A stretch of 40,509 nt of DNA. Source: Oscillospiraceae bacterium (GTDB taxonomy: Bacteria; Bacillota; Clostridia; Oscillospirales; Oscillospiraceae). The stretch is taken from positions 1 to 40,509 of the forward strand of contig JAISDV010000151.1 of the NCBI GenBank assembly GCA_031264545.1, given 5' to 3'. The notes under the pieces are model-generated. The model was given only the letters and a program-made list of their open reading frames with translations. It was not told the DNA's origin and did no database searches. Within the stretch, counting starts at the first letter, position 1. The number at the start of each line of letters is the position of its first letter. Below are positions 1-8,998 of this stretch, piece after piece. The position numbers and the translations under genes were made by a program.

Positions 1-518
1 GTTTCCGGCACCAGCCCGGCGGCAATGGCGGATTCTATCTCGGCGCTAGCCCAGTCGGACGGGGCGTTCGGGTCGGCGGGGGCAAGGTTGGCTAGGGGCA
101 TCAGATTGCTGAACCCTGATTCGGAACCTGCCGGCATAAACATAATGAACAAGGATTTGCTTTTCCCGGAAAAACTTATGTCTGGATCGCCGTCAGTAAG
201 TGAGAAAAAATCAATGCTTTCACCTGCCTTAATGGTACGTGGGCTACCATTGAGTCCATAAGAAAGTGTCACAGCTTTATTAAACATAACCGTCGTATCG
301 TTATAGCAAAAGAAAGTAATCCGTTGCCCATCACTCTCATCATATAGAGAATATAAAGACCCCGCGTTGGTAAAGGTGATTTGAAAATCATTTGAATCGG
401 GGATAGTGACTGTTATTTGTGGAATTTTTTCCAGCTTCTCTCCCGCCGCCATCGCGGGGATGCCCAGTCCCGCCAAAAAGACGAGCACAAGGACTAATGC
501 TGAGATTTGTTGCTTCAT
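1..518 (-). CDS. Secreted protein with start of an SLH domain (3' end outside window)
   Basis: Read from ATG 518, the frame stays open for 172 codons and leaves the left edge, so the C-terminus is missing. Residues 1-25 are a signal peptide: MKQQ, then a Leu/Val core ending in AMAAG. Residues 30-140 are rich in Ser, Thr, Asp and Phe and look beta-structured; I recognise no family there. The last visible residues, WASAEIESAIAAGLVPE, look like the first helix of an S-layer homology domain, which binds pyruvylated wall polysaccharide. This suggests a surface-anchored protein. AAAGGAG lies 10 nt before the ATG. The gene is visibly less GC-rich than addB to its right, a possible sign of transfer. 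The open frame and signal peptide are direct observations; the SLH call rests on about 17 residues. Confidence 0.72.
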   Translation of the reverse strand, partial: MKQQISALVLVLVFLAGLGIPAMAAGEKLEKIPQITVTIPDSNDFQITFTNAGSLYSLYDESDGQRITFFCYNDTTVMFNKAVTLSYGLNGSPRTIKAGESIDFFSLTDGDPDISFSGKSKSLFIMFMPAGSESGFSNLMPLANLAPADPNAPSDWASAEIESAIAAGLVPE

Positions 519-840
519 GACTTTTCTGCTCCTTTGTTTTATGTTTTTATGTCCCTATACAAACGGTTCTACTTTTTGACAGCTAATTTTATAGGAAAAC
601 ATTAGCACAAAAATCAGCTAATCGCAATAAAAATCCGAGCAGTTCTTGTATTGCGGCCAAGGCGGTCAATGCGCAGAATGACCAGCAAATTGCCGAGCTG
701 GCGCTTTTGCCGAAAAAGTCCGCTTCGTCGTGTCCCTGACCCGGGCGCGGCCTTCCGCGCGGCAAAAATCTGTCCGCCCGCTTTATATGCCCCGGATTTT
801 GTGCTATACTTTAGCCAAATCGCAGTGAAGGAGGCGCCGT
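519..840. promoter_or_regulatory. Divergent intergenic region; addB promoter and RBS
   Basis: No gene is supported here. On the plus strand a -10 TATACT (805-810) lies upstream of a strong RBS AAGGAGG (828-834) and the addB ATG at 841; no clear -35 is visible. On the minus strand the leader of the secreted protein is AT-rich and has only weak promoter matches (CTGTCA, 17 nt, TATAGG). The 6-mer GCTAAT occurs twice within about 40 nt (584-626), which may be a regulatory repeat. Confidence 0.5.
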
Positions 841-3800
841 ATGCTGAGACTCATAGTGGGCGTTGCCGGCAGCGGCAAAACCGCGCGCATTACGGACGAA
901 ATCCGGCAGCGCGTTGCCCGCCGGGAAACGGGCGTGATCCTGCTTGTGCCCGAGCAGTACAGTCACGAGGCCGAACGTGAGCTGTGCCGGGTCTGCGGCG
1001 ACGGGCTGTCGCGCTATGCGGAGGTCCTCAGCTTTTCACGCCTCGCCGTCCGTGTCGCGCAGGAAACCGGGACGGGCGGCAAAATCGTGCTCGACAAAGG
1101 CGGGCGCCTTCTTTGCATGTCCCTTGCGCTCAGTCAGCTCGGCGGGCGGCTGAAGCTGTTCTCCGCCGCCGCGCACCGGGCCGAGCTTCAGGCCGCCCTG
1201 CTCCAGACCGTAACGGCGCTGAAAACGGCGCATGTCGGTTCAGAGGCGCTGCGCGCCGCGGCCCTGTCGGCGGAGAACAGCCTTTCGGACAAGCTCAGCG
1301 ATCTCGCGCTCTGCCTGGACGCCTACGACGCAATCCTCGCGCAGGGGCGCGCGGACCCGGCGGACAGGCTCGCACGCTTGGCCGAGACCCTCGGTCAAAG
1401 CGCCGTCTGCTGCAGCGGACATATCTATATCGACGGCTTCACTGACTTCACCGGCGCGGAGCTTGCGGTCATCAGAACGCTGCTGAAAAAAAACGCCGCG
1501 CTGACCGTCTGCCTGAGCTGTGACGGGCTTCACGGCAAGAGCGAGCACTTCGCGCTCTCCCGGACGGCGGCAAATACCCTGCTCCGCTATGCGCGGGAGG
1601 CAGGCGTTGAAACAGCGCTTGTTGACGCCCCGGATATTTCAGGCAAGGCCGCGCCTCTCGTATTCCTCGACGAGAAGCTTTACAGCTTCACCGACGAGGT
1701 CCGGGAAAACACGGACGGCTGCATTGCCGTTCTCCGGGCGGAGAGCGTCCGCTCCGAGTGTGAGGCCGCGGCGGCGAACTGTCTTGAGCTCGTGCGCTCA
1801 GGCGCTTGCCGTTATCGGGATATTGCCGTCGCGGTGCGCGGCTTTGAGGGCTATGCCGCCGTGCTGGAGGAGGCCTTTCGCTTTTACGGTGTGCCGCTTT
1901 TCACTGCGCGCCGAGGCAGCGTGCTCCAGAAGCCGGTCGCCGCGCTGATTGCCGACGCTTTCGAAATCCTTCAGGGCGGCTGGGAAACGGACGCTGTCCT
2001 CAGCTATATGAAAACGGGTCTTACAGGACTTTCTGTTGACGACCGCGACCTGATCGAGCGCTACGCCGTCATGTGGCGTGTGCGCGGCGCGCTGTGGTAC
2101 AGGCGCGCGCCGTGGTCGCAGCATCCGGCGGGATACGGGGCGGAGCGGACGCCCGAGAGCCTTGACGCGCTCTCGCGGCTCAATGCGATACGCCGCTTGC
2201 TTACAGCCCCGCTTGCCCGCCTTGCCGAAAGCGGCGACAGAGCGAAAACCGCGTCGGAACAGGCGAAAGCGCTCGCGGCCTTTCTCTCCGAGCTGCGCCT
2301 GCCGGAAACGCTTGCGGATAAGGCCCGGCGGCTTGAGGAAGCCGGCCGCGCCCTGTACGCGGAGGAAACACTTCAGCTCTGGGAGCTGACCGTCAAATGC
2401 CTCGAGCAGAGCGCCGCCATACTCGGCGACACGCCGATGACGCAGGAGCAGTTTTCGAAGCTCTTTCTGCAGACGCTCTCTCAGTATGACGTATCCGCGA
2501 TTCCCGTCTCGCTCGACCGGGTCCAGGCGGGCGATATGGACAGGATGCGCCGCCGCCGGATCAAGCACCTGATGATCCTCGGCGCATCGGACGACAGACT
2601 GCCCGGAGCCCTCGGCGGCGGCGGCATACTTTCCGGGGAGGAGTGCGACGAGCTGGATACCCTCGGTATCCCCCTTGGCGGACGGACGCTCGGGCTGGCC
2701 CGTGAGCTGTCGCTTATTTACAGCTGTGTCGCCCTGCCCTCGGAGACGCTCACGCTGTCCTACTGCGCGCTGACCGAGGGCGGCGCAAGAGCCAGGCCGA
2801 GCTTTCTCATTAACCGCGCAAAGCTGCTTTTCGGACTCGAGGAAAGCCCGGTCCATCCCGAAACGGTCAGTCTTGCCGCGCCGGAGCCCGCGTTCCTGCT
2901 CGCGCTGGGCAGCGCGGACGACGCGCCCTCGAGACTCGCGCGCGCCTGCTTTTCTGAGACCGAGGCGGACCGAGGCAGGCTCGACGCCCTTGCCGACAGG
3001 GCCGGGCGCGGACGCGGCAGCCTCTCCGAACAGACTGTTAAAACACTTTACGGCGAAACACTCAGGCTCACGCCCTCGCGGACGGACGCGTTTTCCGCCT
3101 GCCGTCTTTATTATTTCCTGCGCTATGGCTTAAAGCTCAGCGAAAAGGAGCGCGCGGGCTTCGAGGCCCCGGAGCTTGGCAGCTTCATGCACTATGTGCT
3201 GGAAAACGTCGCCGCTGAAATCGCTGCCGGACCGGGCTTTAAAGCTGTAGAGGAAGAGACGGTGACTATCCTCGCCGACCGCTTTGCCGGGCTTTATGCC
3301 GAGGAAAAGCTGGGCGGACTCGCGGACAAGGCCCCCCGCTTTGTCTATTTATTTGAACGCCTCCGGCCGACGATCCGCCGCGTCGCGGCCGACATGGTGC
3401 GCGAGCTGTCGCGCTCGGATTTCGTCCCCCTCGATTTTGAACTGGGCCTGGGACAGGGCGGAGCGCTTCCGCCCGTCCGTATAGGAGACGGAGATAACGC
3501 GCTTTATATCAGCGGTATCGCCGACCGGGTAGACGGCTGCGAGAAGGACGGCAAGCTCTATATCCGTGTGGTCGATTACAAGACCGGCAAGACAACCTTT
3601 TCGCTGTCTGATGTCTGGTACGGCATGGGCATGCAGCTGCTGCTCTACCTTTTTGCCCTCGAGCGCGAGGGCGAAAAACGCTACGGCAAGCCGGTTGTTC
3701 CCGCCGGGGTGCTCTACGTTCCGGCGCGTGACGTGCTGATCCAGGCCAGCCGCGACCTGTCCGATGAGGCGCTGTCCAAGGAAAAGGCGAAGCTCCGCCG

Positions 3801-4176
3801 GCGCAGCGGGCTGATCCTGAACGACGCGGCGGTCATCGCTGCCATGGAGCGTGCCGAGGTGCCGGAGTATCTGCCTGTCAGCACGAAAAAGGACGGATCC
3901 TTCAGCACCGATGCGCTTGCGGACACGGAAAGGTTCGAGACCCTGCGCGGTCATGTCGACCGGCGTATGCTCGAGCTTGGCGGACAGCTTGCCTGCGGCA
4001 GGATCGAGGCGCTTCCCTACTATAGGGGCGAGCAGGACAACGCCTGCCTGTACTGTCCCTATCGCAGCGTCTGCCGCTTCGACGAAGGGCGGGACAAACG
4101 GCGATATCTGGCAAAGCTGAGGCCCGCCGAATTCTGGGAGAGTGTGGAGGGTGAAAGATGCGCCGCATCGGACTGA
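841..4176 (+). CDS. addB: ATP-dependent helicase/deoxyribonuclease subunit B (AddB)
   Basis: AddB pairs with AddA to unwind and resect double-strand DNA breaks until a Chi-like site, loading RecA for repair. The 1111-residue length is normal. The N-terminus carries the Walker-A-like GVAGSGKT (about residues 8-15), characteristic of AddB. The C-terminal nuclease domain has VVDYKTGK (the D-x-K motif, about residues 911-918). The four iron-sulfur cysteines are all present: C754 in FSACRLYYF and C1069, C1072, C1078 in CLYCPYRSVC, with the spacing known for Bacillus AddB. The ATG has AAGGAGG 6 nt upstream. It overlaps addA by 19 nt, so the two are translationally coupled in one operon, with addB first as is usual in Bacillota. 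Confidence 0.97.
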   Translation: MLRLIVGVAGSGKTARITDEIRQRVARRETGVILLVPEQYSHEAERELCRVCGDGLSRYAEVLSFSRLAVRVAQETGTGGKIVLDKGGRLLCMSLALSQLGGRLKLFSAAAHRAELQAALLQTVTALKTAHVGSEALRAAALSAENSLSDKLSDLALCLDAYDAILAQGRADPADRLARLAETLGQSAVCCSGHIYIDGFTDFTGAELAVIRTLLKKNAALTVCLSCDGLHGKSEHFALSRTAANTLLRYAREAGVETALVDAPDISGKAAPLVFLDEKLYSFTDEVRENTDGCIAVLRAESVRSECEAAAANCLELVRSGACRYRDIAVAVRGFEGYAAVLEEAFRFYGVPLFTARRGSVLQKPVAALIADAFEILQGGWETDAVLSYMKTGLTGLSVDDRDLIERYAVMWRVRGALWYRRAPWSQHPAGYGAERTPESLDALSRLNAIRRLLTAPLARLAESGDRAKTASEQAKALAAFLSELRLPETLADKARRLEEAGRALYAEETLQLWELTVKCLEQSAAILGDTPMTQEQFSKLFLQTLSQYDVSAIPVSLDRVQAGDMDRMRRRRIKHLMILGASDDRLPGALGGGGILSGEECDELDTLGIPLGGRTLGLARELSLIYSCVALPSETLTLSYCALTEGGARARPSFLINRAKLLFGLEESPVHPETVSLAAPEPAFLLALGSADDAPSRLARACFSETEADRGRLDALADRAGRGRGSLSEQTVKTLYGETLRLTPSRTDAFSACRLYYFLRYGLKLSEKERAGFEAPELGSFMHYVLENVAAEIAAGPGFKAVEEETVTILADRFAGLYAEEKLGGLADKAPRFVYLFERLRPTIRRVAADMVRELSRSDFVPLDFELGLGQGGALPPVRIGDGDNALYISGIADRVDGCEKDGKLYIRVVDYKTGKTTFSLSDVWYGMGMQLLLYLFALEREGEKRYGKPVVPAGVLYVPARDVLIQASRDLSDEALSKEKAKLRRRSGLILNDAAVIAAMERAEVPEYLPVSTKKDGSFSTDALADTERFETLRGHVDRRMLELGGQLACGRIEALPYYRGEQDNACLYCPYRSVCRFDEGRDKRRYLAKLRPAEFWESVEGERCAASD

Positions 4177-7100
4177 CCAGGGAACAGGATAACGCTGTAT
4201 ACGCCCGCGCGTCTGCCGTGCTGGTCTCGGCCGCCGCAGGCAGCGGAAAGACGCGCGTGCTCACCGAGCGGCTCATGTCCTATGTGACCGACGGGGATGC
4301 GCCGCAGGACGTCACAGCGTTTCTCATCATCACCTATACGCGCGCCGCCGCCGGCGAGCTGCGCGCGCGGATACTCGACGAGCTGTCCCTCCGCGCCGCG
4401 GCCGAGCCGGAGGACCGCCGCCTGCGCCGCCAGGCCGCGCTCTGCTACCAGGCGCAGATCGGAACCATTCACAGCTTCTGCACGGCCGTCTTGCGCGAGC
4501 ACGCGCACCGGGCCGGACTGGACCCCGATTTCCGTGTCGGCGACGAGAACATCTGCGCGGAGCTGCGCGAAAGGGCGCTTGAAAAAACGCTCGAGCGCGC
4601 CTACGGGCAGCTCGGCGGGGATGAGGACTTTGCCCGTCTCGTCGAGAGCGTCGGCGCCGGCCGGGACGATTCGCGCCTTGCCCGGGCGCTGCTCGAGCTC
4701 TACGCCAAGATGCAGAGTCATCCCTATCCCGAGAGCTGGGCTGCGCGGCAAGCCGCCGCGCTTGACGTTTCCTGTCTCGGGGATGCCGGGGAAACCGTCT
4801 GGGGGCGCGAGCTGCTGGCATCGGCAGGAAAAAGCGCCCGCTATTGGTTGGAGCGCCTTGAAACGCTCTGGCGGAGTCTCTGTACCGCCGGGGCTGAAAA
4901 TGCGCTGATGCTTGCGGCCTACGGCGAGAGCATCGGCGAGACGATGGACGCGCTGCGGCGCTTTATCTCCGCGCTGGGACGCGGCTGGGACGCTGCGGGG
5001 CTGGCCCTGCCGATACCCTTTCCCCGCCTGAAACAGCTTCGAAGCTTCGCGTTTGAGGACAGGAAAAATGCTTTTACCGCCGCGCGGGAGGGCTGCAAAA
5101 ATGCCATGGAAAGCCTATCCGCCGTTTTTTCCGACGGCTCGGAAAGGCTACTGGCGGAGCTTGCGGAAACCGCCCCGGCGATGCGCGCGCTTCTGCGGCT
5201 CGCGCTCGACTTCGGGCGCGCCTATTCCGCGGAAAAGCGGCGGCGCGGTCTGCTCGACTTTTCCGATCTCGAGCATTGTGCCGTCCGCCTGCTCTGTGAC
5301 GCGGAAACGGGGCTTCCGACTGAGACGGCGCGGGACATTTCACGCAGATACACGGAAATCATGGTCGACGAATATCAGGACGTCAACGCCGTGCAGGACC
5401 TCATTTTCCGCTGCATCTCACGGGAGGGCGGCAACATTTTTATGGTCGGGGATGTCAAGCAGTCCATCTACCGCTTCCGTCTGGCCGACCCCACGATTTT
5501 TCTTGAAAAATACCGTGATTTCAGTGATTTTATATCCTATGAGGACAATAATCCGCGAAGAATCCTGCTTCAAAACAATTTTCGCTCCGACAGAAACATC
5601 CTCACAGCCTGTAATCATATTTTCTCGAACATTATGAGCGAGGCGCTCGGCGATATTGCCTACGACGAAAAAGCCGCGCTTTTTCCGCCGGAGGACGCGC
5701 CGTCCGCGCGCGGTAAAGCGGAGCTGCGTATCCTCGCCGTCCCGCAGGCGGAGGACGGAGAGGAGCGCCCGGACAAAACGTATCTTGAGGCAAAGCAGGT
5801 GGTCTCACAGATCAGGGCGCTTGTTTCCGGCGGAGAGCTGATTTCGGAGAACGGCGCGCTTCGTCCAGTCCGTTACGGCGATATTGCGATCCTCCTGCGT
5901 TCGCCTAATGCCGCCGGCGCGCAATTTCGCCGCGCGCTCGCGGAAGCTGGCGTTCCCGTCCTTGCCGAGCAAGGCGGTGCCTTCTTTTCCTCTCCGGAAA
6001 TTCTCATTACCCTGTCGCTGTTATCTGTTATAGATAACCCACACCGCGACGTTCCCCTCGCGGCCGTGCTTTCCTCCCCGGTTTTCGACTTCAGCGCAGA
6101 CGAGCTTTCCATGATCCGCGCAGGCGCGAAGGAAGGGGATTTTTTCTCCGCTGTTGAAAAAGCCGCGCGGGAAAATAACAAGTGCGCGGCGTTTATCGAC
6201 ACGCTTTCCGGGCTCCGTGCGCTTTCCGAGGATATCGGCGTCTGTGAGCTGCTCTGCCTGATCTACGACCGGCTTGACCTTTCCGCCGTCTGTAACGCAG
6301 TCTATGGCGGCTGCGTCAATCTTACGCTTCTGCTGGACTGCGCGGCGCGCTTTGAGGAAAACGGCTACCGCGGCCTGTTTGCCTTCATCAGGCAGCTTCG
6401 GCGAATGGAGGCGAGCGGAGAAGAGCCTGCGGCCGGCGGCGCCCAGGCGGGCAGCTCTGTCGTGCTGATGAGTATTCACAAATCGAAGGGCCTGGAGTTT
6501 CCGGTCGTTTTCCTCGCGAACACCGCGCGCGCGTTTAACCGGACCGAGCTGCGCGCGGCAGTGCTCATCCATCCGGAGCTGGGCCTGGGCTGTAAGCTGA
6601 CGGATACGGCGCGCGGTATCGAATATCCCACGCTGGCACGCCGTGCGATTGCCGCCCGGCTCAACGCCGAAATGCTTTCCGAGGAGATGCGTGTGCTCTA
6701 TGTCGCGCTTACCCGGGCGAAAGAGCGCCTGTATATCTCCTGTACCGACAAGGACCCGGAAGCGCTGCTCGCAAAGCTTTCCGCCGGCCTTTCACAGCCG
6801 CTCAGCCCCGAAATCCTCAGCGCGCAGCCGGCAATGGCCCATTGGCTTATTTCCGCTGCTCTGCTCGACGGCGGCGGACCGCTGAAACCGATGATCGTGT
6901 ACGCCGAGGACCTTTCAGACGCAGCGGCCGGGGCAGTGCCGCACACTCCGGCGGCGCAAAAGGCCGCGCCTGTCGACGAAAACGCCCTTGCCGCGCTGCG
7001 TGAGCAGCTCAGCTTCCGCTACCCCTATGAGCGCGCGGTCAGGCTGCCCTCGAAGATCACGGCGACCGCCCTGCCGCGGGAAGAGCCGGAGGAGGCCGGG

Positions 7101-7688
7101 GAAGCTCTTGTAAAGGCGCAGCCCCGCAGCTTTCGCCTGCCGGATTTTATGGCCGGCGAGCGCCCGCTGACCGGCGCCGAGCGCGGCACGGCGACACATA
7201 TCGTCATGCAGCTCATCGATTTTTCCAAAACGGCAACGCACGACCAGCTTGCGGGCGAGATCGAGCGGCTCCGCCGGACCGGACAGCTTGACGACAAACA
7301 GGCGCGCGCCGTGGACAGGAACGCGATTCTCACATTTTTTGCATCGGAGACCGGAAAAACCCTCAAAGCCGCAGAAAAGGTTCACCGTGAACGGCGTTTT
7401 TCCATCCTCTGCCCCGCAAGCGTTTTTTTTCCGGACGGCGGAAGTGAGGATATTCTGCTGCAGGGGATCGTAGACTGCTGTATAGAACGGGAAAGCGCGA
7501 TTGAAATCCTCGACTATAAAACCGACTATGTCACGCCTGAAACCTTGGATGAGAGGACGGAGCACTACAAGAAGCAGCTGCTGGCGTATGCCCATGCCAT
7601 GTCGCGCATGTTTGGGAAGCGCGTATCGTCCTGCAAGCTCTGCTTTCTGTGCGCGGGGCTGGTTTCCGCCGTTCCCCCGCCGTCATAA
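4158..7688 (+). CDS. addA: ATP-dependent helicase/nuclease subunit A (AddA)
   Basis: AddA is the UvrD-like motor and nuclease subunit of AddAB. At 1176 residues it has normal length. Helicase motifs are in order: AAAGSGKT (residues 25-32), the Walker B VDEYQDVNAVQDL, GDVKQSIYRFR, SIHKSKGLEFP and RVLYVALTRAKERLYI. The C-terminal RecB-type nuclease has the catalytic ILDYKTDY around D1119-K1121. The ATG lies inside the end of addB, so it is co-translated. The gene ends against the convergent rpmE. The only alternative would be another UvrD/PcrA helicase, which the nuclease tail and the addB neighbour exclude. Confidence 0.97.
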   Translation: MRRIGLTREQDNAVYARASAVLVSAAAGSGKTRVLTERLMSYVTDGDAPQDVTAFLIITYTRAAAGELRARILDELSLRAAAEPEDRRLRRQAALCYQAQIGTIHSFCTAVLREHAHRAGLDPDFRVGDENICAELRERALEKTLERAYGQLGGDEDFARLVESVGAGRDDSRLARALLELYAKMQSHPYPESWAARQAAALDVSCLGDAGETVWGRELLASAGKSARYWLERLETLWRSLCTAGAENALMLAAYGESIGETMDALRRFISALGRGWDAAGLALPIPFPRLKQLRSFAFEDRKNAFTAAREGCKNAMESLSAVFSDGSERLLAELAETAPAMRALLRLALDFGRAYSAEKRRRGLLDFSDLEHCAVRLLCDAETGLPTETARDISRRYTEIMVDEYQDVNAVQDLIFRCISREGGNIFMVGDVKQSIYRFRLADPTIFLEKYRDFSDFISYEDNNPRRILLQNNFRSDRNILTACNHIFSNIMSEALGDIAYDEKAALFPPEDAPSARGKAELRILAVPQAEDGEERPDKTYLEAKQVVSQIRALVSGGELISENGALRPVRYGDIAILLRSPNAAGAQFRRALAEAGVPVLAEQGGAFFSSPEILITLSLLSVIDNPHRDVPLAAVLSSPVFDFSADELSMIRAGAKEGDFFSAVEKAARENNKCAAFIDTLSGLRALSEDIGVCELLCLIYDRLDLSAVCNAVYGGCVNLTLLLDCAARFEENGYRGLFAFIRQLRRMEASGEEPAAGGAQAGSSVVLMSIHKSKGLEFPVVFLANTARAFNRTELRAAVLIHPELGLGCKLTDTARGIEYPTLARRAIAARLNAEMLSEEMRVLYVALTRAKERLYISCTDKDPEALLAKLSAGLSQPLSPEILSAQPAMAHWLISAALLDGGGPLKPMIVYAEDLSDAAAGAVPHTPAAQKAAPVDENALAALREQLSFRYPYERAVRLPSKITATALPREEPEEAGEALVKAQPRSFRLPDFMAGERPLTGAERGTATHIVMQLIDFSKTATHDQLAGEIERLRRTGQLDDKQARAVDRNAILTFFASETGKTLKAAEKVHRERRFSILCPASVFFPDGGSEDILLQGIVDCCIERESAIEILDYKTDYVTPETLDERTEHYKKQLLAYAHAMSRMFGKRVSSCKLCFLCAGLVSAVPPPS

Positions 7689-7699
7689 CGGCACGCCGG

Positions 7700-7742
7700 T
7701 AAAAAGCAAATGACCCGCACCGAAAGGTACGGGCCATGTCAT
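7700..7742 (-). terminator. rpmE terminator between convergent addA and rpmE
   Basis: On the minus strand the stem CCCGTACC/GGTGCGGG (one mismatch, loop TTTC) is extended by ATGA/TCAT and followed by TTTGCTTTTT. This is a reasonable intrinsic terminator for rpmE and may also stall addA transcripts from the other side. Confidence 0.7.
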
Positions 7743-7755
7743 TGGCGATAACCTG

Positions 7756-7953
7756 TTACAGGCCGAATTTTCTGTTGAATTTCTCGACCCGTCCGCTGGT
7801 GTCGACCAGCTTCTGCTTACCTGTATAGAAAGGGTGACATTTGGAACAGATTTCAACTGTAATGTCCTTCTTCGTAGAACCCGTTTCTATCACTTCGCCG
7901 CAGGCGCACCGAATCGTGGTCTGCCCGTAGTTGGGATGGATGCTTTCCTTCAT
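7756..7953 (-). CDS. rpmE: 50S ribosomal protein L31 (bL31), zinc-binding form
   Basis: This 65-residue protein of the large ribosomal subunit starts MKESIHPNYGQTTIRCACGE, a classic bL31 N-terminus. Cysteines in CACG and CSKC form the zinc site of the C+ type, so this is not the zinc-free paralogue made under zinc limitation. The start at 7953 is chosen because AAAGAGGTG lies just upstream and family members begin with MK. The frame is open further upstream, but that sequence resembles nothing. It is a single gene closed by its own terminator. Confidence 0.97.
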   Translation of the reverse strand: MKESIHPNYGQTTIRCACGEVIETGSTKKDITVEICSKCHPFYTGKQKLVDTSGRVEKFNRKFGL

Positions 7954-8118
7954 GCCGTTCACCTCTTTCGTGAGTGCCGCTATCAAAACATAAGTCGTAT
8001 TGTAGCATAACCGCAGAATTTTTGCAAGAACTTTTTCAATTTGACGTTTCGCTTTGGCCTTCCACACCGACGTTATGCTTACCGCAAAGGCGGCAAGCAC
8101 TGCAATTCCTCGGCGGGA

Positions 8119-8382
8119 TCACGCCTCCGGCAGCCTGGCAGACACGTCCGGCGACGGTTCTTCGCCGGCGTCCGGATTTTCCCCGCCGACAGTTTCCCGG
8201 TTTTGTGAGAACGGCAGAATCAGCGTTGCGTTGCCGTTTTCATCATAGACCGCGTATTGCCGCAGCCAGTAAAACAGCAGGATCGCCGCAATCAGAACAG
8301 CCAGCACAGCCAGTATAACAGTGCCCGCGCGGGAGCGCGATTTTTTTCTTCCCTGATAAATATCCCTTGGCCTGATCGTCAT
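8119..8382 (-). CDS. Small single-pass membrane protein, unknown function
   Basis: The 87-residue protein begins MTIRPRDIYQGRKKSRSR, a basic cytosolic stretch, followed by one hydrophobic helix at about residues 21-41. It ends in an acidic, Pro- and Glu-rich extracellular tail, with YAVYDENGNATLILPFSQ just after the helix. By the positive-inside rule the N-terminus is cytoplasmic. I have seen similar short clostridial membrane proteins without a known role, but I cannot name a family securely. GGAGG lies 8 nt before the ATG. The open frame extends upstream to 8547, but that part overlaps rpiB and an inverted-repeat element, so the internal ATG is preferred. Confidence 0.7.
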   Translation of the reverse strand: MTIRPRDIYQGRKKSRSRAGTVILAVLAVLIAAILLFYWLRQYAVYDENGNATLILPFSQNRETVGGENPDAGEEPSPDVSARLPEA

Positions 8383-8404
8383 GACGCATCCTCCGAACTT
8401 GGGG

Positions 8405-8475
8405 TTGTTTAAAAAATCGGCGCGGCAGAGCAAAAAACAGGGTCGTCCGCCGGGCGCGAACGGTTTTTTAAACAA
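8405..8475. repeat. 71-bp element with 12-bp perfect terminal inverted repeats
   Basis: TTGTTTAAAAAA (8405-8416) is exactly inverted as TTTTTTAAACAA (8464-8475) around a GC-rich 47-bp centre. It fills the gap between rpiB and the small membrane gene. As RNA it could act as an A-tract/U-tract hairpin; as DNA it has the look of a tiny non-autonomous insertion or a bidirectional terminator. No second copy was seen in this window. Confidence 0.55.
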
Positions 8476-8479
8476 GCCT

Positions 8480-8926
8480 CTAACAGGCGGTTCCGTCCTC
8501 AAGCTTGCCGATGAGCGCAACGCGGCGCGCGTGCCTTCCGCCCTCAAAATCCGTGCCGAGGAAAATGTCCACGATTTTCAGTGCGTGGCCGGCGCCGACG
8601 ACGCGTCCGCCGAGCGCGAGAATGTTCGCGTCGTTGTGCCTGCGCGTAAGCTCCGCGGAATAACAGTCGTGGCAGAGCGCGGCGCGAACGCCCCTGACCT
8701 TATTGGCCGCGATCGAGATACCGATGCCTGTTCCGCAGATAATGATTCCCCGCGCGTATTCACCGGAGGCGACCGCCCTGCCGACCGACTCCCCGTAAAC
8801 CGGGTAGTCGCAGCTGTTCCCGCTGTACGTTCCAAAATCTGTATATTCGAGACCCAGTTCTTCAAGGTGCTTTATAATTTCCTGTTTAAGCGCAAAACCG
8901 CCGTGGTCACTTCCCAGCGCTATCAT
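8480..8926 (-). CDS. rpiB: Ribose-5-phosphate isomerase B
   Basis: RpiB interconverts ribose-5-phosphate and ribulose-5-phosphate in the non-oxidative pentose phosphate pathway. The 148-residue protein has the family start MIALGSDHGGFALK, the phosphate-binding GTGIGISIAANKVRGVRAALCHD with the active-site cysteine, and RRHNDANILALGGR with the catalytic-loop histidine. The ATG at 8926 follows GGGAGGAAGGAT. Two TATAAT-like -10 boxes (attata at 8945-8950 and 8975-8980 on the plus strand) sit in the short gap upstream, so it probably has its own promoter. A LacAB galactose-6-phosphate isomerase subunit is less likely because no partner subunit is adjacent. Confidence 0.95.
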   Translation of the reverse strand: MIALGSDHGGFALKQEIIKHLEELGLEYTDFGTYSGNSCDYPVYGESVGRAVASGEYARGIIICGTGIGISIAANKVRGVRAALCHDCYSAELTRRHNDANILALGGRVVGAGHALKIVDIFLGTDFEGGRHARRVALIGKLEDGTAC

Positions 8927-8998
8927 ATCCGATCCTTCCTCCCAATTATACCGGGTTGTATCTGAATAAGATAAATTATAACGACAAACATCCTATAT

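Noticed and set aside
651..980. Plus-strand frame before addB
   Set aside because: Arg/Pro-rich shadow overlapping the addB start; no coding signature.
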